DNA of 64,000 bases from Enoplolaimus lenunculus (Eukaryota > Nematoda > Enoplea > Enoplida > Thoracostomopsidae). The notes under the pieces are model-generated. The model had not been told where the DNA came from and did not search any database. It was given only the letters and a program-made list of their open reading frames with translations. Within the stretch, counting starts at the first letter, position 1; each line of letters opens with the position of its first letter. This document shows positions 1 through 11,291 of this stretch, in pieces. Where the stretch lies: assembly GCA_030248215.1 (NCBI GenBank), contig JASANG010002241.1:332944-396943 (forward strand), given 5' to 3'. The position numbers were made by a program, and so were the translations under genes.

Positions 1-1465
1 TAGCAAGCTAAATTTCATTTCAAGGTTAAATTTGAGTGTTTCTAATTGTTTTCGTCAATACACTCTCTTCTGGTTACTGGCCAAAGGAGAATAAAGGGGC
101 TGAGGCATCTAGAAAATTATGCTGGTCTAGAAATGTTTCAAGCTCACTTATAAGTTATCAGAAATCTTTGTATGCCCCTCTCCAATATTTTACCTTTTGA
201 ACAAAAGGCGCTAATTACGACCTGATTTTCTTCCTATGGAATTGTTGCATAAAAGTTTTTGCCAGAGGCATAATGAGGTTCTACGGATGCATCTTCTAGC
301 CCACACTGCCATAATTGCGGTAACTACGCAATTAAACAGCCTCATGACAAATTACCTTAATTAGTTAAAGAAATTGTATATACAGAAAAAACAATTTTCG
401 CAGAATATAAAATACCGCTACTGGTTCTTGCATAATTGCTCAAATATTTGCACTTACGGTGGATTAGGTTTAAAAAAGCTTGCCTAAACCTAAACCGTAA
501 CTTGAATTTGGGGAATGTGTGCAAAGGTCGCACCGATAAAAGTGACCTCTCTGAGCGAATAACAAGAAAACTCTCAAGAATGGGATTTTTGTTTTATGAA
601 GACTGGTTCAAAATGCGTCTGGTTTCTTGCTCGTTTTGCTCGCGAAGTTTCTTTCATTTCTTGCCATAGAGCATGCTTAAATTGCGTCTGGTTTCTCAAC
701 GCTACGTTTCCTCATCATTTTGTCTCTATTGTGACTCTTGGTTGACTGTATGCATGCGATTTTATTCCCACAAACGGACAATCTATATACTAAAGTTCGG
801 TACGGAATTAGGTTAAAAAAAGCAAACGGGTTCAGAAGCTTCAAACAATTTTAGAATAACAGCCTGGCTGAAAAGCTTCAAAAGCACGATTGAACCGAAC
901 CTAATCCATTGCGAATTTGCAGAATCCGAATCCCAAACCCGGCATTTTTCAAATTTCCTACATGTCCATAATTCATATTTCTGGCAATTTTGGACATGTT
1001 TCGAAATTTTTCCATTTCAAAACATCAAATCTTGCACAAAGCGCTTTTATATATCATATGGTTAAAAAAGAAATCTGAATACGGTGTCACAGCCACCAGC
1101 TTAATCCGGCCCTAACCCGTTTCAACGTTTACTGACCGCAAAATAATTACAATCCACATTTCAAATGTAAGCCATGAAAGTTGATAAAGACTTTCAAGTT
1201 CTATACTTTATTACTGTTGCCGCGAAAAACTAATTTGACTAAAAGCACACTGAACTGTGTAGTTTGTTGAAAACTTAAATATTATGGCATATAGATACGC
1301 AAATTTCACCAAAAATAAACCTATGTTACGTGCGTACAGCAACGCATTGCTTAGTTATATATAAAGCAGCGTTCAAAATTAGAAACCTAAAGGTGGCAAC
1401 AGGTGCGTATACTTTAAGCTCTCAAACCTCTTCCATAACTCTCTCAATTGTTCCCTCAGAAGTAT

Positions 1466-1755
1466 GCATTGGCGGATGCAAGGGCGGGCGACAGCGGCCC
1501 AAGGACCGAACAACAGTAGTAAAGTGGGTTTCAATTCTACCTCTCATTTGTTTACGTCTGTGTTTAGTTTTATATAGCGCCCCCCCCCGCCGTCAGAAAT
1601 ATCTAAATTCGCCGCTGTATCACTCCTCAATTCAGTAGCAGTTGCTGTTAATTTTTCAACACAACAACCGTGTTAATTGCACACACGTGTTTTGTATGAG
1701 CTTGCTATATTATATATCGCCTCCCCTTTCGCAAACTTCTGGATCTGCCACTGGC
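1466..1755. mobile_element. TGGCGGATCC fold-back family, longer diverged copy
   Basis: CATTGGCGGATGCAAGGGCG at the left and CTTCTGGATCTGCCACTGG at the right are the family ends. It contains a C10 run near 1582. Confidence 0.4.
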
Positions 1756-2158
1756 CGTGTGGGCGTTACTATATATAGAAAATGCCGAGGATCAAAAAGC
1801 GGATCATAATGGAGGTCAGTGGCGCCGCGGTATCAGGTCATGTGCCTTCAAATCGCTCGTAACACGAGCTTCAAAACCCAAAATTTTGAGTAGAGAAATG
1901 TTATTTTCGAACCAGTTTTCATTAATTCATTTTGACGAAGCCGCAAGACAAATCGGCCTAAGGTCCCGCTTAGGTCATGACCGCCCCTCCAACAGATAGG
2001 TAATGAATACTGTAACAAAGTTTAAGTGATCTAAAAGCAATAGACGTATCATGATTGTATACGTACGTTTCATTAAATTCTAACAAAATTGTAAACGTGG
2101 TGGTTATTCAAAACAGCATTGGGCGCTTTTGTATTCTTCTTAAATCACTGTTACAGTG

Positions 2159-2395
2159 GCCAATGTTACTTTTAGGGGCGTAACAGTACATTAATTGTAT
2201 TCATAACCCTAAGCCGATAAGCCTAAGCCTAAGATTAAACCTAAGCAAAAAAAAATGTAATCTAGAATCTACACCTACTCTTTTATAGACCCGTCAGAAA
2301 CCTGGACGCCCCTAAAAGTAGCATGGGCCGTTACAGATAACGCTTAGGCCTAGGCATAGGGTTAAGCAAAGGTTTAGGCATGAATAAGGTTTTTC
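2159..2395. mobile_element. TTAGGC-core short element (CCTAAG orientation) plus adjoining fragment
   Basis: Left end GTTACTTTTAGGGGCGTAAC, right end CGCCCCTAAAAGTAGC, so terminal inverted repeats of about 16 bases. The core has CCTAAGC units, then GCAAAAAAAAATGTAATC. Directly after it, 2338-2395 holds a second degenerate TTAGGC run (GCTTAGGCCTAGGC). No coding capacity. Confidence 0.72.
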
Positions 2396-3533
2396 CTGGA
2401 CCTAAAAAATGCGAAAAGTGTTCACAACAACCAGCAGTTGATAATGCAACCTATTAAGCGCATGTTGCGTGCATCGTGCAAACAATTGTAGGTTGTAGAC
2501 TGGTGCCTGACAAAACCACGTAAAAATATTTGCTAAATCAAATATTAAGTATCACACCTTACTAGCATACTAACCTGCGCGAGTTAAAGCAAAAACCACT
2601 TGCAAATCAAAAACGTAACACCTGAGCATCTGAATCAATTGCGTTTAATCGAAACGGTTTGAAAACAATACTTAGTAGATGCTATAATAAATAAATTTTG
2701 CCGGCGAAACCAGCCAAACAGTCACAGTGAACACCGCAGGGTAGTCCGCGTAGCGATGCTAGCTAAGTGAAGCATGCCGTTGTTGTGTTTAATGATCACG
2801 TGACTACGACCCACTGTGTGTGACCGCCTTGTGTACATGCGAATATAAAGCAGCAATACATGCTTGTCCAGGCTACTATACAGAGACAAGGGGCGTAAAA
2901 GGACAGATAAGCGAGGATATATCCCTTCCTGAAACTGCTGGAGCACAAAAAAACAGTACGTTAAATGCATAGAATAATTATCTATACATTATCAAGATCA
3001 AACAATATTTGCATAAAGATTACTTCCACCTGAAACAAAATACGTAGAAAGGCCTTACGTCGAGCTTGGTCGGTATGTTTATTTGATTTCGAACTTAAAC
3101 CAACAGAGCACTGTTTTATTAAAATGCACATTTTGCCAGTTTCCTACAAGGGCGCATATTTCGGATATAATATATGTTGTGATACTGCCTAATACAGAAC
3201 GCTGACATGAAGCACAAGTAGAGACCCTTGTATTGTCGAACACAGTTGTGAAACGAGTTTTGGAAACTGTTCCAAGCACCGAAAATGTGTTGTTCAGTTG
3301 AGTAGACTTTTACTGAATCGTATAGCAAACACCCTGATGTTGTCAGGGTCTTATATTTAAATTAGAAATGGACTTGGTTCTTGTACACTTTGCCTCACAT
3401 TTAGGTTTAGGCTTATTGAAAGGTTTATGTCTAAAGCGTTTCCCAAGGCTCTGGCTAAGCCTAAACATTGACCTTGAATGTGAGAGGAAAGTGTATAAGA
3501 GCCAAGGAACGTTTCTACTAATCGCCACACATA

Positions 3534-3778
3534 GTCTCTAAAAACTTAAACTTGAATTATTGCTTAGCTGAACTAAGTAAACTTATTTTAGTTTAAGTAA
3601 CAAGTGCAGCCTCGAAATTGTGTCTCTAAGAATTCGTTAAGTTTAACTTAAACTGAAAATATGTAAGATTTTAAATGAGTTTAAGCGTAAACCTACCTGT
3701 TCGTTTTGTAAATCTAGAAACTTAGTGTTTAATACTCCTGGATTACCTTATTCAAGTTAGTTAAAAACTTTCAGAGAG
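3534..3778. mobile_element. TA-flanked MITE, copy A
   Basis: Ends GTCTCTAAAAACTTAAAC and ...AGAGAG, flanked by TA on both sides as in Tc1/mariner-type target duplication. The body is made of AAACTTAA / TTAAGTTT words. It is 245 bases, shorter than copies B and C (about 345). Confidence 0.7.
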
Positions 3779-4465
3779 TAGTAAAGCGTTCACGAAATTC
3801 CTCCTCGTATCCATTGGGCACAGTTTCATGGCCAACGGCCAACAATTTTCATCTTTTGCAGCTCAGCTTTAATCGGGACGCAATTTTGCATAAAAAACGT
3901 TCGGATTGATCTTATAACAGTAACCGCTAAGATAAAATTTAAATTTTAAAATGATTTAGCAAAAATTATTGCATACAACGGTAACGTAAAAATCTTAGTT
4001 TGAGCACTTGATTGTAAGTTTACTTAAAAAACTTAGCCAAAAGGATAACCTGTGTAATATTTAAACGGAAAAAATGTCAACTGCCGGTTTCTAATACAAA
4101 TGTGAACTGTGTGCATGCTTAACAGCGGATTTAGCTCATCCCTGTCAGGGATGGATCTTTCCATTGGTCCAACACAAGAATAACATTTTGTAGTAAACTG
4201 AATACGAAAACAGCACCAAAATTTTGGCCCGCGAGCTTATCTTGAATTGTACCGCTTTGACTTCAAATTTCCTAAAAATGTAACTTGCGTTTATATTTTC
4301 ACTCGTTAAAAAGACTGTAAGGACAGCACATATCATTGTATAAAGTCATTATAAACACTGTCATACCATGAAATATGAATATACAAAACATATTTAACAC
4401 GAAGGCCCCCATATAATACTTACATGATGTCAATGATGCCTTGCTTGAAATTATACAAGAATGCC

Positions 4466-4644
4466 GTGGCGGATCCAGAAATTTCTAAAACCTGGGGGCG
4501 AGATATAACAGTGCAGTAGAAAACTCGCGAACGAAATGTATGAGAAACCAAATGCAATTTTTAGAGCTAAACTTTAATACAAAAATCCCGATATCAGTTG
4601 GGAAGGTCTGGTTCTTGGGGCGTGGCTTTTGCATCCGCCGGTGC
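4466..4644. mobile_element. TGGCGGATCC fold-back family, copy
   Basis: Starts GTGGCGGATCCAGAAATTTC and ends GCATCCGCCGGTG. It contains GGGGGCGAGATATAACAG, which recurs in the copies near 4993 and, reversed, 24812. Non-coding. Confidence 0.55.
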
Positions 4645-4992
4645 TCAAAGCGGAGTATAAAATAAACATTGTTCGTGACACATTCGGTAATTTACTGCAA
4701 AAGCTTTTACACTCTTTTATACAAAAATCGCTGCATATTAATGTTGTTTCACGTGTAAACGGGTAGCAATGCTAGAAGGTTAACAGTACAAAACACAACG
4801 GACCGTAGCCGTAGGAGTGCAGGTGGGGCTAACATCGCCAAGAAAATCACTCCTCCATCTGAGAGATTAGAATTAGCTTTCTATAGTAAGTAATATAAAA
4901 TGTTTAATTTAAACTTTCACTGTGAAAGTTACTTGACCCTTTGATATTTCGAGCTGTTTGCTTCATTGAAACAGTAACATTGCTTTTATTCA

Positions 4993-5167
4993 TTGGCGAA
5001 CCTTGAAATTTTAAGAGGGCGGGCGGCGCGAGATATAATAGCAAAAAAACCTGCGAGCAAGAAGGCAATCGCCATTTTAGTGTCAAACCTTAACTCAAAA
5101 TCTGTTGGTTTTAATCCTTGTTGCATGGACGTAGGCCGGGGTTGGCTCCCTCTTGGATCCGCCAGTG
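4993..5167. mobile_element. TGGCGGATCC fold-back family, copy
   Basis: ATTGGCGAACCTTGAAATTT, GAGGGCGGGCGGCGCGAGAT and CTTGGATCCGCCAGTG. The frames on both strands here come from the repeat. Confidence 0.55.
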
Positions 5168-5424
5168 ATTTTATTCTAAGCAAATGCCATTATCGACAAA
5201 AAATACTGTCACACCTTAATTAGAAGCTACTGTCACAAATTGTGGGACAAGAACGACCTGATTAATGGCTTGGAAACAACACAGTTTGTATAGGAACTAG
5301 AAATAGCACGTTTTTTGAATTAAACTTTAATGAGGCTTTAACGCACAAAAAGTACTAATACAAGCAGTGCTGCAACAATTTATGGAATGCAAACCGATAT
5401 TCTGCATAAAAATGACTTAAACTC

Positions 5425-5963
5425 TATTCACACATGCAAGATTTGGCTGCGAGAAGTTGAAGCTGCAAATTGTACACAGAACTTGCAGTTTTTCATCAAC
5501 CAATGAGAAAGCGGTTGCAATAAATTCATTGAACTTGCATGGTTACTTTTGACCCGAATAAGAGGGGGGTTCAAAGCGTTCTTAAATTTTGAAAGTGCAT
5601 TCGTAAGTATATCCTTGTATTGTCACTCAAGCTATTGACACAAAACAAATAAACGTTTAATTGAACTGATAATTGCAGTACCGGATATATATCAGTAAAC
5701 GAAGGGCGGCGGAGCGTCAGTTAAAAATAAATAACAGCCCATAATCGAGTAGCAAGGGGGGTACCCTCTAGAGAGGCCAAATAAATATCAGCCCCCCTCT
5801 TATTCGGATCACTACAGTATTCACGCATGTGAACTAAATTGCTAACTGTGATTTTTAATGAATTATTTGCAGCTGCAAGTTTTTCGAACGGGATTTTGGA
5901 CAAAACTTGCAAGTGCCAGTTGCAGCTGCAAGTTTTCGCTGCAAAAACATGCTCGTGTGAATA
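5425..5963. mobile_element. Fold-back element TATTCACACATGC, host of a nested insertion
   Basis: The left end TATTCACACATGCAAG and right end CATGCTCGTGTGAATA are inverted. Inner arms carry GAAGCTGCAAAT / GCAGCTGCAAGTTT words. The arms are interrupted at 5551-5815 by another element, with the host element's sequence resuming after it. Confidence 0.55.
5551..5815. mobile_element. GACCCGAATAAGAGG-type fold-back element (nested)
   Basis: Ends GACCCGAATAAGAGGGGGG and CCCCCCTCTTATTCGGATC are inverted. The interior (TTAAATTTTGAAAG..., CAGTACCGGATATATATCAG, GAAGGGCGG) matches the larger copy in the palindrome arms at 45940. It sits inside the element at 5425-5963. Confidence 0.72.
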
Positions 5964-6201
5964 AGGCTATATATTTACCCCATATCCAGAATGTAGTTTG
6001 AGTTTAAAAACAAAAACCAAAGATGTACAATCGTTTTTGCGGAGCTGAATAAAAATTGAAGAGAGAAAACTAACAAAAGCTTAATCTGAATCTTGAGTCT
6101 TTTTAAGCTGTAGATTCATAGGATGTTCGGTTTTTGTTCATACGCTGCTATTAACTCTGGGGCCATTTTCTTAGAACAGTGTAGTACTCGTAAACTAAAC
6201 A

Positions 6202-6630
6202 GCCGGCTACCAGGGTTCCAAGAGGAACTAAATTTTGCCGGAACAGGAACAGGAATTGGATTTTTATGCAGGAACCGGAACAGGAACCGGAATTTGAAAT
6301 AGTTTTTATCACCAAATTACTGTTTGAGTTTTTATAGAAAACTTGCCAAAAAATGGCTCATGAGAATTTTCAGCTATTTCATCATTAAGTTTTTCGAAAA
6401 CACGTCAGGAACAAATTAGCAACAAAATTAAACAGAAACACTAATTTTGACAAAACATTTTTTAAAGACGAAGTTTTTAATATTTAAATGATTATGAATA
6501 ATTTAAAACAAAACCGTAAAAATTCCGGTTCCTGCATCTTTGAATGCAGGAACAGGAACAGGAACAGGAATTGAATTTTTGCACGAATTTCGGCCGGAAC
6601 AGGAATTCAGGTTCAAACCTGCCGGCTACC
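6202..6630. mobile_element. AACAGG fold-back element with 10-base flanking direct repeats
   Basis: GCCGGCTACC occurs at 6202-6211 and again at 6621-6630, just outside a 409-base block. The block has GGAACAGGAACAGGAATT runs at both ends (6238-6290, 6545-6610) and a CCGGTTCCTGCATCTTTGAA turn near 6524. The middle is plain AT-rich sequence. The direct repeats look like a target-site duplication. No transposase is present. Confidence 0.6.
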
Positions 6631-7237
6631 TAGTAAAAGTACTGATATTTCAACAGCAACACTGAAAACTAAACATAGTAATAGTTGCATCAGTTGAATT
6701 ACTTGGCCAAAAACTTTAAACTCGATCTTAAGCAGATCAGTAGATACAAGACCAACCCAACGTAGTGAAAAAGCTCATGAGCGAAACGACCGAGAAACCA
6801 AAACAATCGAAATACTAAATGTTGACACAATATTTTGGCTTAAGTCGCTGCTGAGTTGTGGGGCCTCGACTTGGACGACTTCTAGAACCTACTTCTGTAC
6901 ATGACAGATGACGTGATTTTCATTGTATGTAGATACAGAACTGTACATTTAAGAATGGTGCCCTTGTCGTAGTAAACTCAATACCGCAGTTTCAATGTTG
7001 CACTCCAAAATTTTACTATCGCGAGGTTTCTGGTTATCCGATCAATCTCGTTAAAATAAGAATAATACCTACCAATGATTGTCAATTGTGTTCCCAAAAT
7101 GTTGCTTGGATACGCTTATGTTTGGGCTTAGGCTAAGGCTCCGGCGTAAGACTTAGGTATCGTAAAAGGTTAAACCTAAGTCCAAATCTTTGCAGAAGCA
7201 TTTAACTCAAGCCTGAGCCTGTGCCTAAGCTCAACGG

Positions 7238-8446
7238 ATTGCGACGAAACGGGTTGCCCGGATTGCTTAAACGACAATTTCCCAAACGACAACTGTCCAA
7301 ATGCAGCAATCACACAAACATGACAATTCCGCAAACAACAATTGACACAGACACGACAATTGGCCAATGAAACAATTGCTCAAATGCGACGATTGCCCAA
7401 ACGACAAATGCCCAAACGCGACAGTTTTGTCGCGAGAGCGATTGTGTTTACATTTTTATGCAAAGTATGCCGCCGTAGCTAGCTGCAAATATTGAGTGCT
7501 CTACACATATGCTTTCGAAGACACATAGCGAGTGTGTGCGGGAGCTAATTTCTGCTTCTTTTGGTATTCGTAAGGTTGACATTCGGTGGAGAAATACAGC
7601 TATATATATTTTGAAAAAATTGACGCTGTTAATATATGATAAATGATTGATTCATGGTTGCAGTGGTTTCATTCAGTTGTTATAGTGTTATCTAAGCGTT
7701 GTTTGCTTGAACAACTTTTCCAATGTTCACTAAAAGTTTCACAAACAGAATCTGCACACATAACAGTTGTAAAAACGTGACGATTGCTAAAACGACAATT
7801 GCCCAAATGCCAGCAATTATCATATCTGTGATTGCCAAATTTTAAATCTACGGTTAGCAATAATTCAACGAATGCACTGTTGAATCAAGGTTTGTTTGGA
7901 GGGGACGCTTATTCGGCAGGGTAAAGTAATGTGAACAAAATTAATATTGCCCTCTGCCAAGTTACAGTGCAACTTGTTGCTCGTGTTTAGTGTGTAAAAG
8001 CCCGTTTCAAACTCTCGGACAGAATTTCCAGGCCGAAAAAGGTGACGCGCAACCTCCCCACAACTGGAGTTTTTCTGTTTGTCCAGTTTTCCGAAAATAG
8101 CTATTTTAGCAAAAAATTCTCAATGTTAGAATTAATTATTAAGGTGTAAAAGGCCGAAAGCAATGTTCCTAGATCACGATCCAAGAGTGAAGGTGCCTCC
8201 TACGATTTTAGCTGCCACCGTTTTATCTCAATCAGAGGCATGGTAAACCAAGAATTAAAACAGACGTATATAGAATTGTGAAAGAAACGGTCTTTAGAGA
8301 CTTTAAAAAATTTTGAATTTACCAGATTGTCGTTTGGGCATCAATTGACGTTTTCTGTAATTTTTTGCATTTGAACCAAATGTTGTTTAGCAATCGTCGC
8401 TTTGGCAATTATCGCTCCTGGGCAATTGTCGTTTGAGCAATCGTCG
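7238..8446. repeat. ACGACAATTGCCCA motif array in inverted halves
   Basis: About twelve loose copies of AAACGACAATTGCCCAAA at 7238-7430, two at 7778-7812, and five or six in reverse (TTGGGCAATTGTCGTTTGAG) at 8325-8446. The halves could form a long stem around 0.9 kb of AT-rich DNA. The arrangement suggests a large degenerate fold-back element. Confidence 0.55.
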
Positions 8447-8868
8447 TAGACCCTAGCCGAGGCGTGAATACTAAATGTATAAGGGTAAGTGTACAAGAAC
8501 CGGAAATAAATTGTACCACAACTGCCTAAAACACGTACGAGCCTAGAGACTATTTAAATAGAGCGATATCCCCAAGCACCAGAAAAATTATTGATGAACG
8601 CTTTTGAGTGTATACGAAAAAAGGTAAACACAGCGCATGTAAACACCACAAAACAAAAATGAAAACAATTTAAATTGATGTATTAAATATGTACATGTTA
8701 TGTCTTATGCGTTGGTATTTGCAATTTTGCATGCAGGAAGCAATTTTAGACGCGTAACATTTTTCGTTTTTAAAGACACCTTTTCACCTTGAGAGAAACA
8801 GTATCGTAACACTTTGAAAAAACATGAAATTTGTGTCTCATTTTAAAACAAACGTACTGCCGAATTTA

Positions 8869-8934
8869 GGGTTGCGCTGTACTCGACGTCCGGCGTCGGC
8901 CTCGCCGGACGTCAACAAAAGTATAGCGCAACCT
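8869..8934. repeat. Short hairpin GGGTTGCGCTGTAC...GTATAGCGCAACC
   Basis: Near-perfect palindrome of 66 bases with GACGTCCGGCG / CGCCGGACGTC arms around GTCGGCCT. Related ends occur at 15800-15925 and 18085-18400, so it is a short repeat family rather than a unique site. Confidence 0.65.
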
Positions 8935-9707
8935 TTAATTGAGTGAACAAAATACTAAACTGTGAGGTTCGATTCTTTGACTCGAATTTTTAAAATGTCT
9001 ATCTGTAAAATATTGAAATATATTTTTGAGTCAAGAGCTGTCTGCACTTATGGAAATATCGGCATATGAACATATTCCTAAGCCTAAACCTAAACGTAAA
9101 GCTAAGCCTAATCTAAGCGTGGGCAAAAATTTGAGTTCGCGGTGTGAAAGCGTGGAGTATTGAGACAAACTTTTACAAGCTACTGCTGCTACAGCTGTAA
9201 ATGTTTTCAATTTATACTACATATACCGATCAATACAAAATAATTGGTTATGAATCCCAGGGTATGCAGCTGCTTCACACTACGCATAAGATGCCCGTGA
9301 CCAGCATTGTCGCAATCAAGCCAAGCTTCAAAAACCAGGAAGACTCTACCGTGAGCAGTAAAATTTGTACTGAAAAATTTTCAATTGTTTACCAATACAG
9401 TTTGTTCAGTTTGATCGACTATAAAAAGCATCAAAAGAAGCTCAATTTGCTTTAAAAATGTTTTTAAGGCCTAATTTAATGTAACTGTTTCATCAAATTT
9501 ACTTTGCGCAGAGTAAATTTGTATTTTCAAAAATCGTATTCAGTAAATACCAAGGTTTCCTTTGATTGTTCTATAGTAGTTTTCTTTCGAGATCTACTTT
9601 TTTACAAACATTTGACTTTGGTTCGAGTTTGAAAGAAGTGCGGTTTGAAAACTTCTATGTCGCAGCTAGCAGATGTTCAAGGCAAACAAAGACAAACCAA
9701 ATGGCCC

Positions 9708-9902
9708 ACATTACTTAAAGGGGCGTCCAGGTTTCTGGTGGGTCCATAAAAGAGTAGGTTTAAATTATAGATTTCAATTTTTTGTTTAGGCGTAGGCTTA
9801 GGCTTCGGCTTAGGCTTGGGAACAGATTTTTGCAACGCTTAGGCTTAGGCTTAGGCTTAGGAATACGCTTAATCAGCTGTTACGCCCTTTAAAGTAACCT
9901 TT
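9708..9902. mobile_element. TTAGGC-core short element, best preserved array
   Basis: Ends TTACTTAAAGGGGCGTCC and CGCCCTTTAAAGTAACC are inverted. The core has two TTAGGC runs, the second with four perfect TTAGGC units in a row near 9838-9862. Between end and core lies GTTTCTGGTGGGTCCATAAA, shared with the copies at 2159 and 21922 in opposite orientation. Confidence 0.78.
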
Positions 9903-11081
9903 GCCAACCAAATCAACGTAATTTGAGGACGCTAACACAACTATATTGCATTTGAAATGGTTTTGGTGTTGCGATGGATTCTGTCACCCCACTGCACTAA
10001 AACAAGTACTCAGAAGAAAGGCAAGAATAAAGACAATTAAATGTTAATGATTATTTTAGTATATATTGATGCTTTTTTACGCTCATAACGATCATTTTAC
10101 TTTACATGACAATTCCAGTTTATAGCTAAGAATTAAATCTGATATTTAACGAACGAAACTGAAGTTCAGAAACCTAAAATCTCCAAATTGGATTCCGAAT
10201 ATAACAAATGAAAAATTTTATTTCAGATATCCTTAAATCGAGATATGTACGAATATATACAAATATACGGATAAATATTTAAAAGCTTATTTCTGAAAAT
10301 AATCAGCATTTTATTTATTAATTTTTAACGCACGATATACGCAACATGCCTATATTTTTAGATTTAATAAAAACACAACATATGCATGCGAGGTTTCGCA
10401 CCGTTCGCGATGAATTGAAATGCAAATTGTATACCAGTCGCATAACTGAGCTTAAATTTCAACAATATTGTATATTATATCTTTCGAAATCGTTATTTTC
10501 AAAAATTATGTATATACGATTATGATTACAAAAACAAATTCGTAACATACGCGCACTTCTGACGCTAATTTTTAGCAATAAGCAGATTAATAAAAATTGG
10601 CAGATTGGCACTAAACGCAATGATATATCTTAGACATCGGCAAAATTCGCTAATATCACCGAATCTAGCAAATACCCACAATTTAGCTTTAAAACCTTGC
10701 CGCACGAAAGCTATAATGATTAATAGGACCACATTTGCCAAACCGACAAGTTTACTTTCAAACCTGGAGTCAGCTAATGCTCGTCTGAACACAAACCTCT
10801 TATACATAGAAGTTACAAACGACGTTTGTCACAACCACAAATAGTGTTTCGGAGAATGGCTTAAAGGGGCGTTCCTCTACGCGATTTTTAAAGCCAGCTA
10901 TATAATTAACTGGTTAAAGCTCGTCAAACTAAAAGCCCGCAGGTAAACGTTGCGTTCTGAGGAACAGTTCGGAAATAGTTTAGTCAAATTCGCTACTGGA
11001 AAAATTAAGCTGTTGCAGCTAAAAATTTCAATTTTTTTACTATTTCTACATACTTTCCTGATATTAGTCAACGAAGGCGTA

Positions 11082-11291
11082 CACTGCAAAAAATGGTGAA
11101 TCAAATTGACTCTCTCCGAAATAGGTTCTAAGGGACTGCACAAACTGATGCAAATTCGACTCCACCACAGCCAAACGTACGACTTAATGAGTTGAATTTG
11201 ACTCTGGCGGAGTCGAATCTGACTCAGTTTGTTTAGTATTGTAGAGCCTATTTCGGAGAGAGTCAATTTGACTCACCATTTTTTTGCAGTG
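11082..11291. mobile_element. CACTGCAAAA-type MITE, copy 1
   Basis: Inverted termini CACTGCAAAAAATGGTGA extend inward through AATCAAATTGACTCTCTCCG for about 50 bases. The middle holds a second palindrome of GACTC words. 210 bases, no coding capacity; frames crossing it are chance. Confidence 0.8.

Noticed and set aside
9708-9902. TTAGGC runs as a true chromosome end or recent telomere fusion
   Set aside because: Runs are short, degenerate, in both orientations and always sit between the same element ends, so they are parts of a dispersed repeat.
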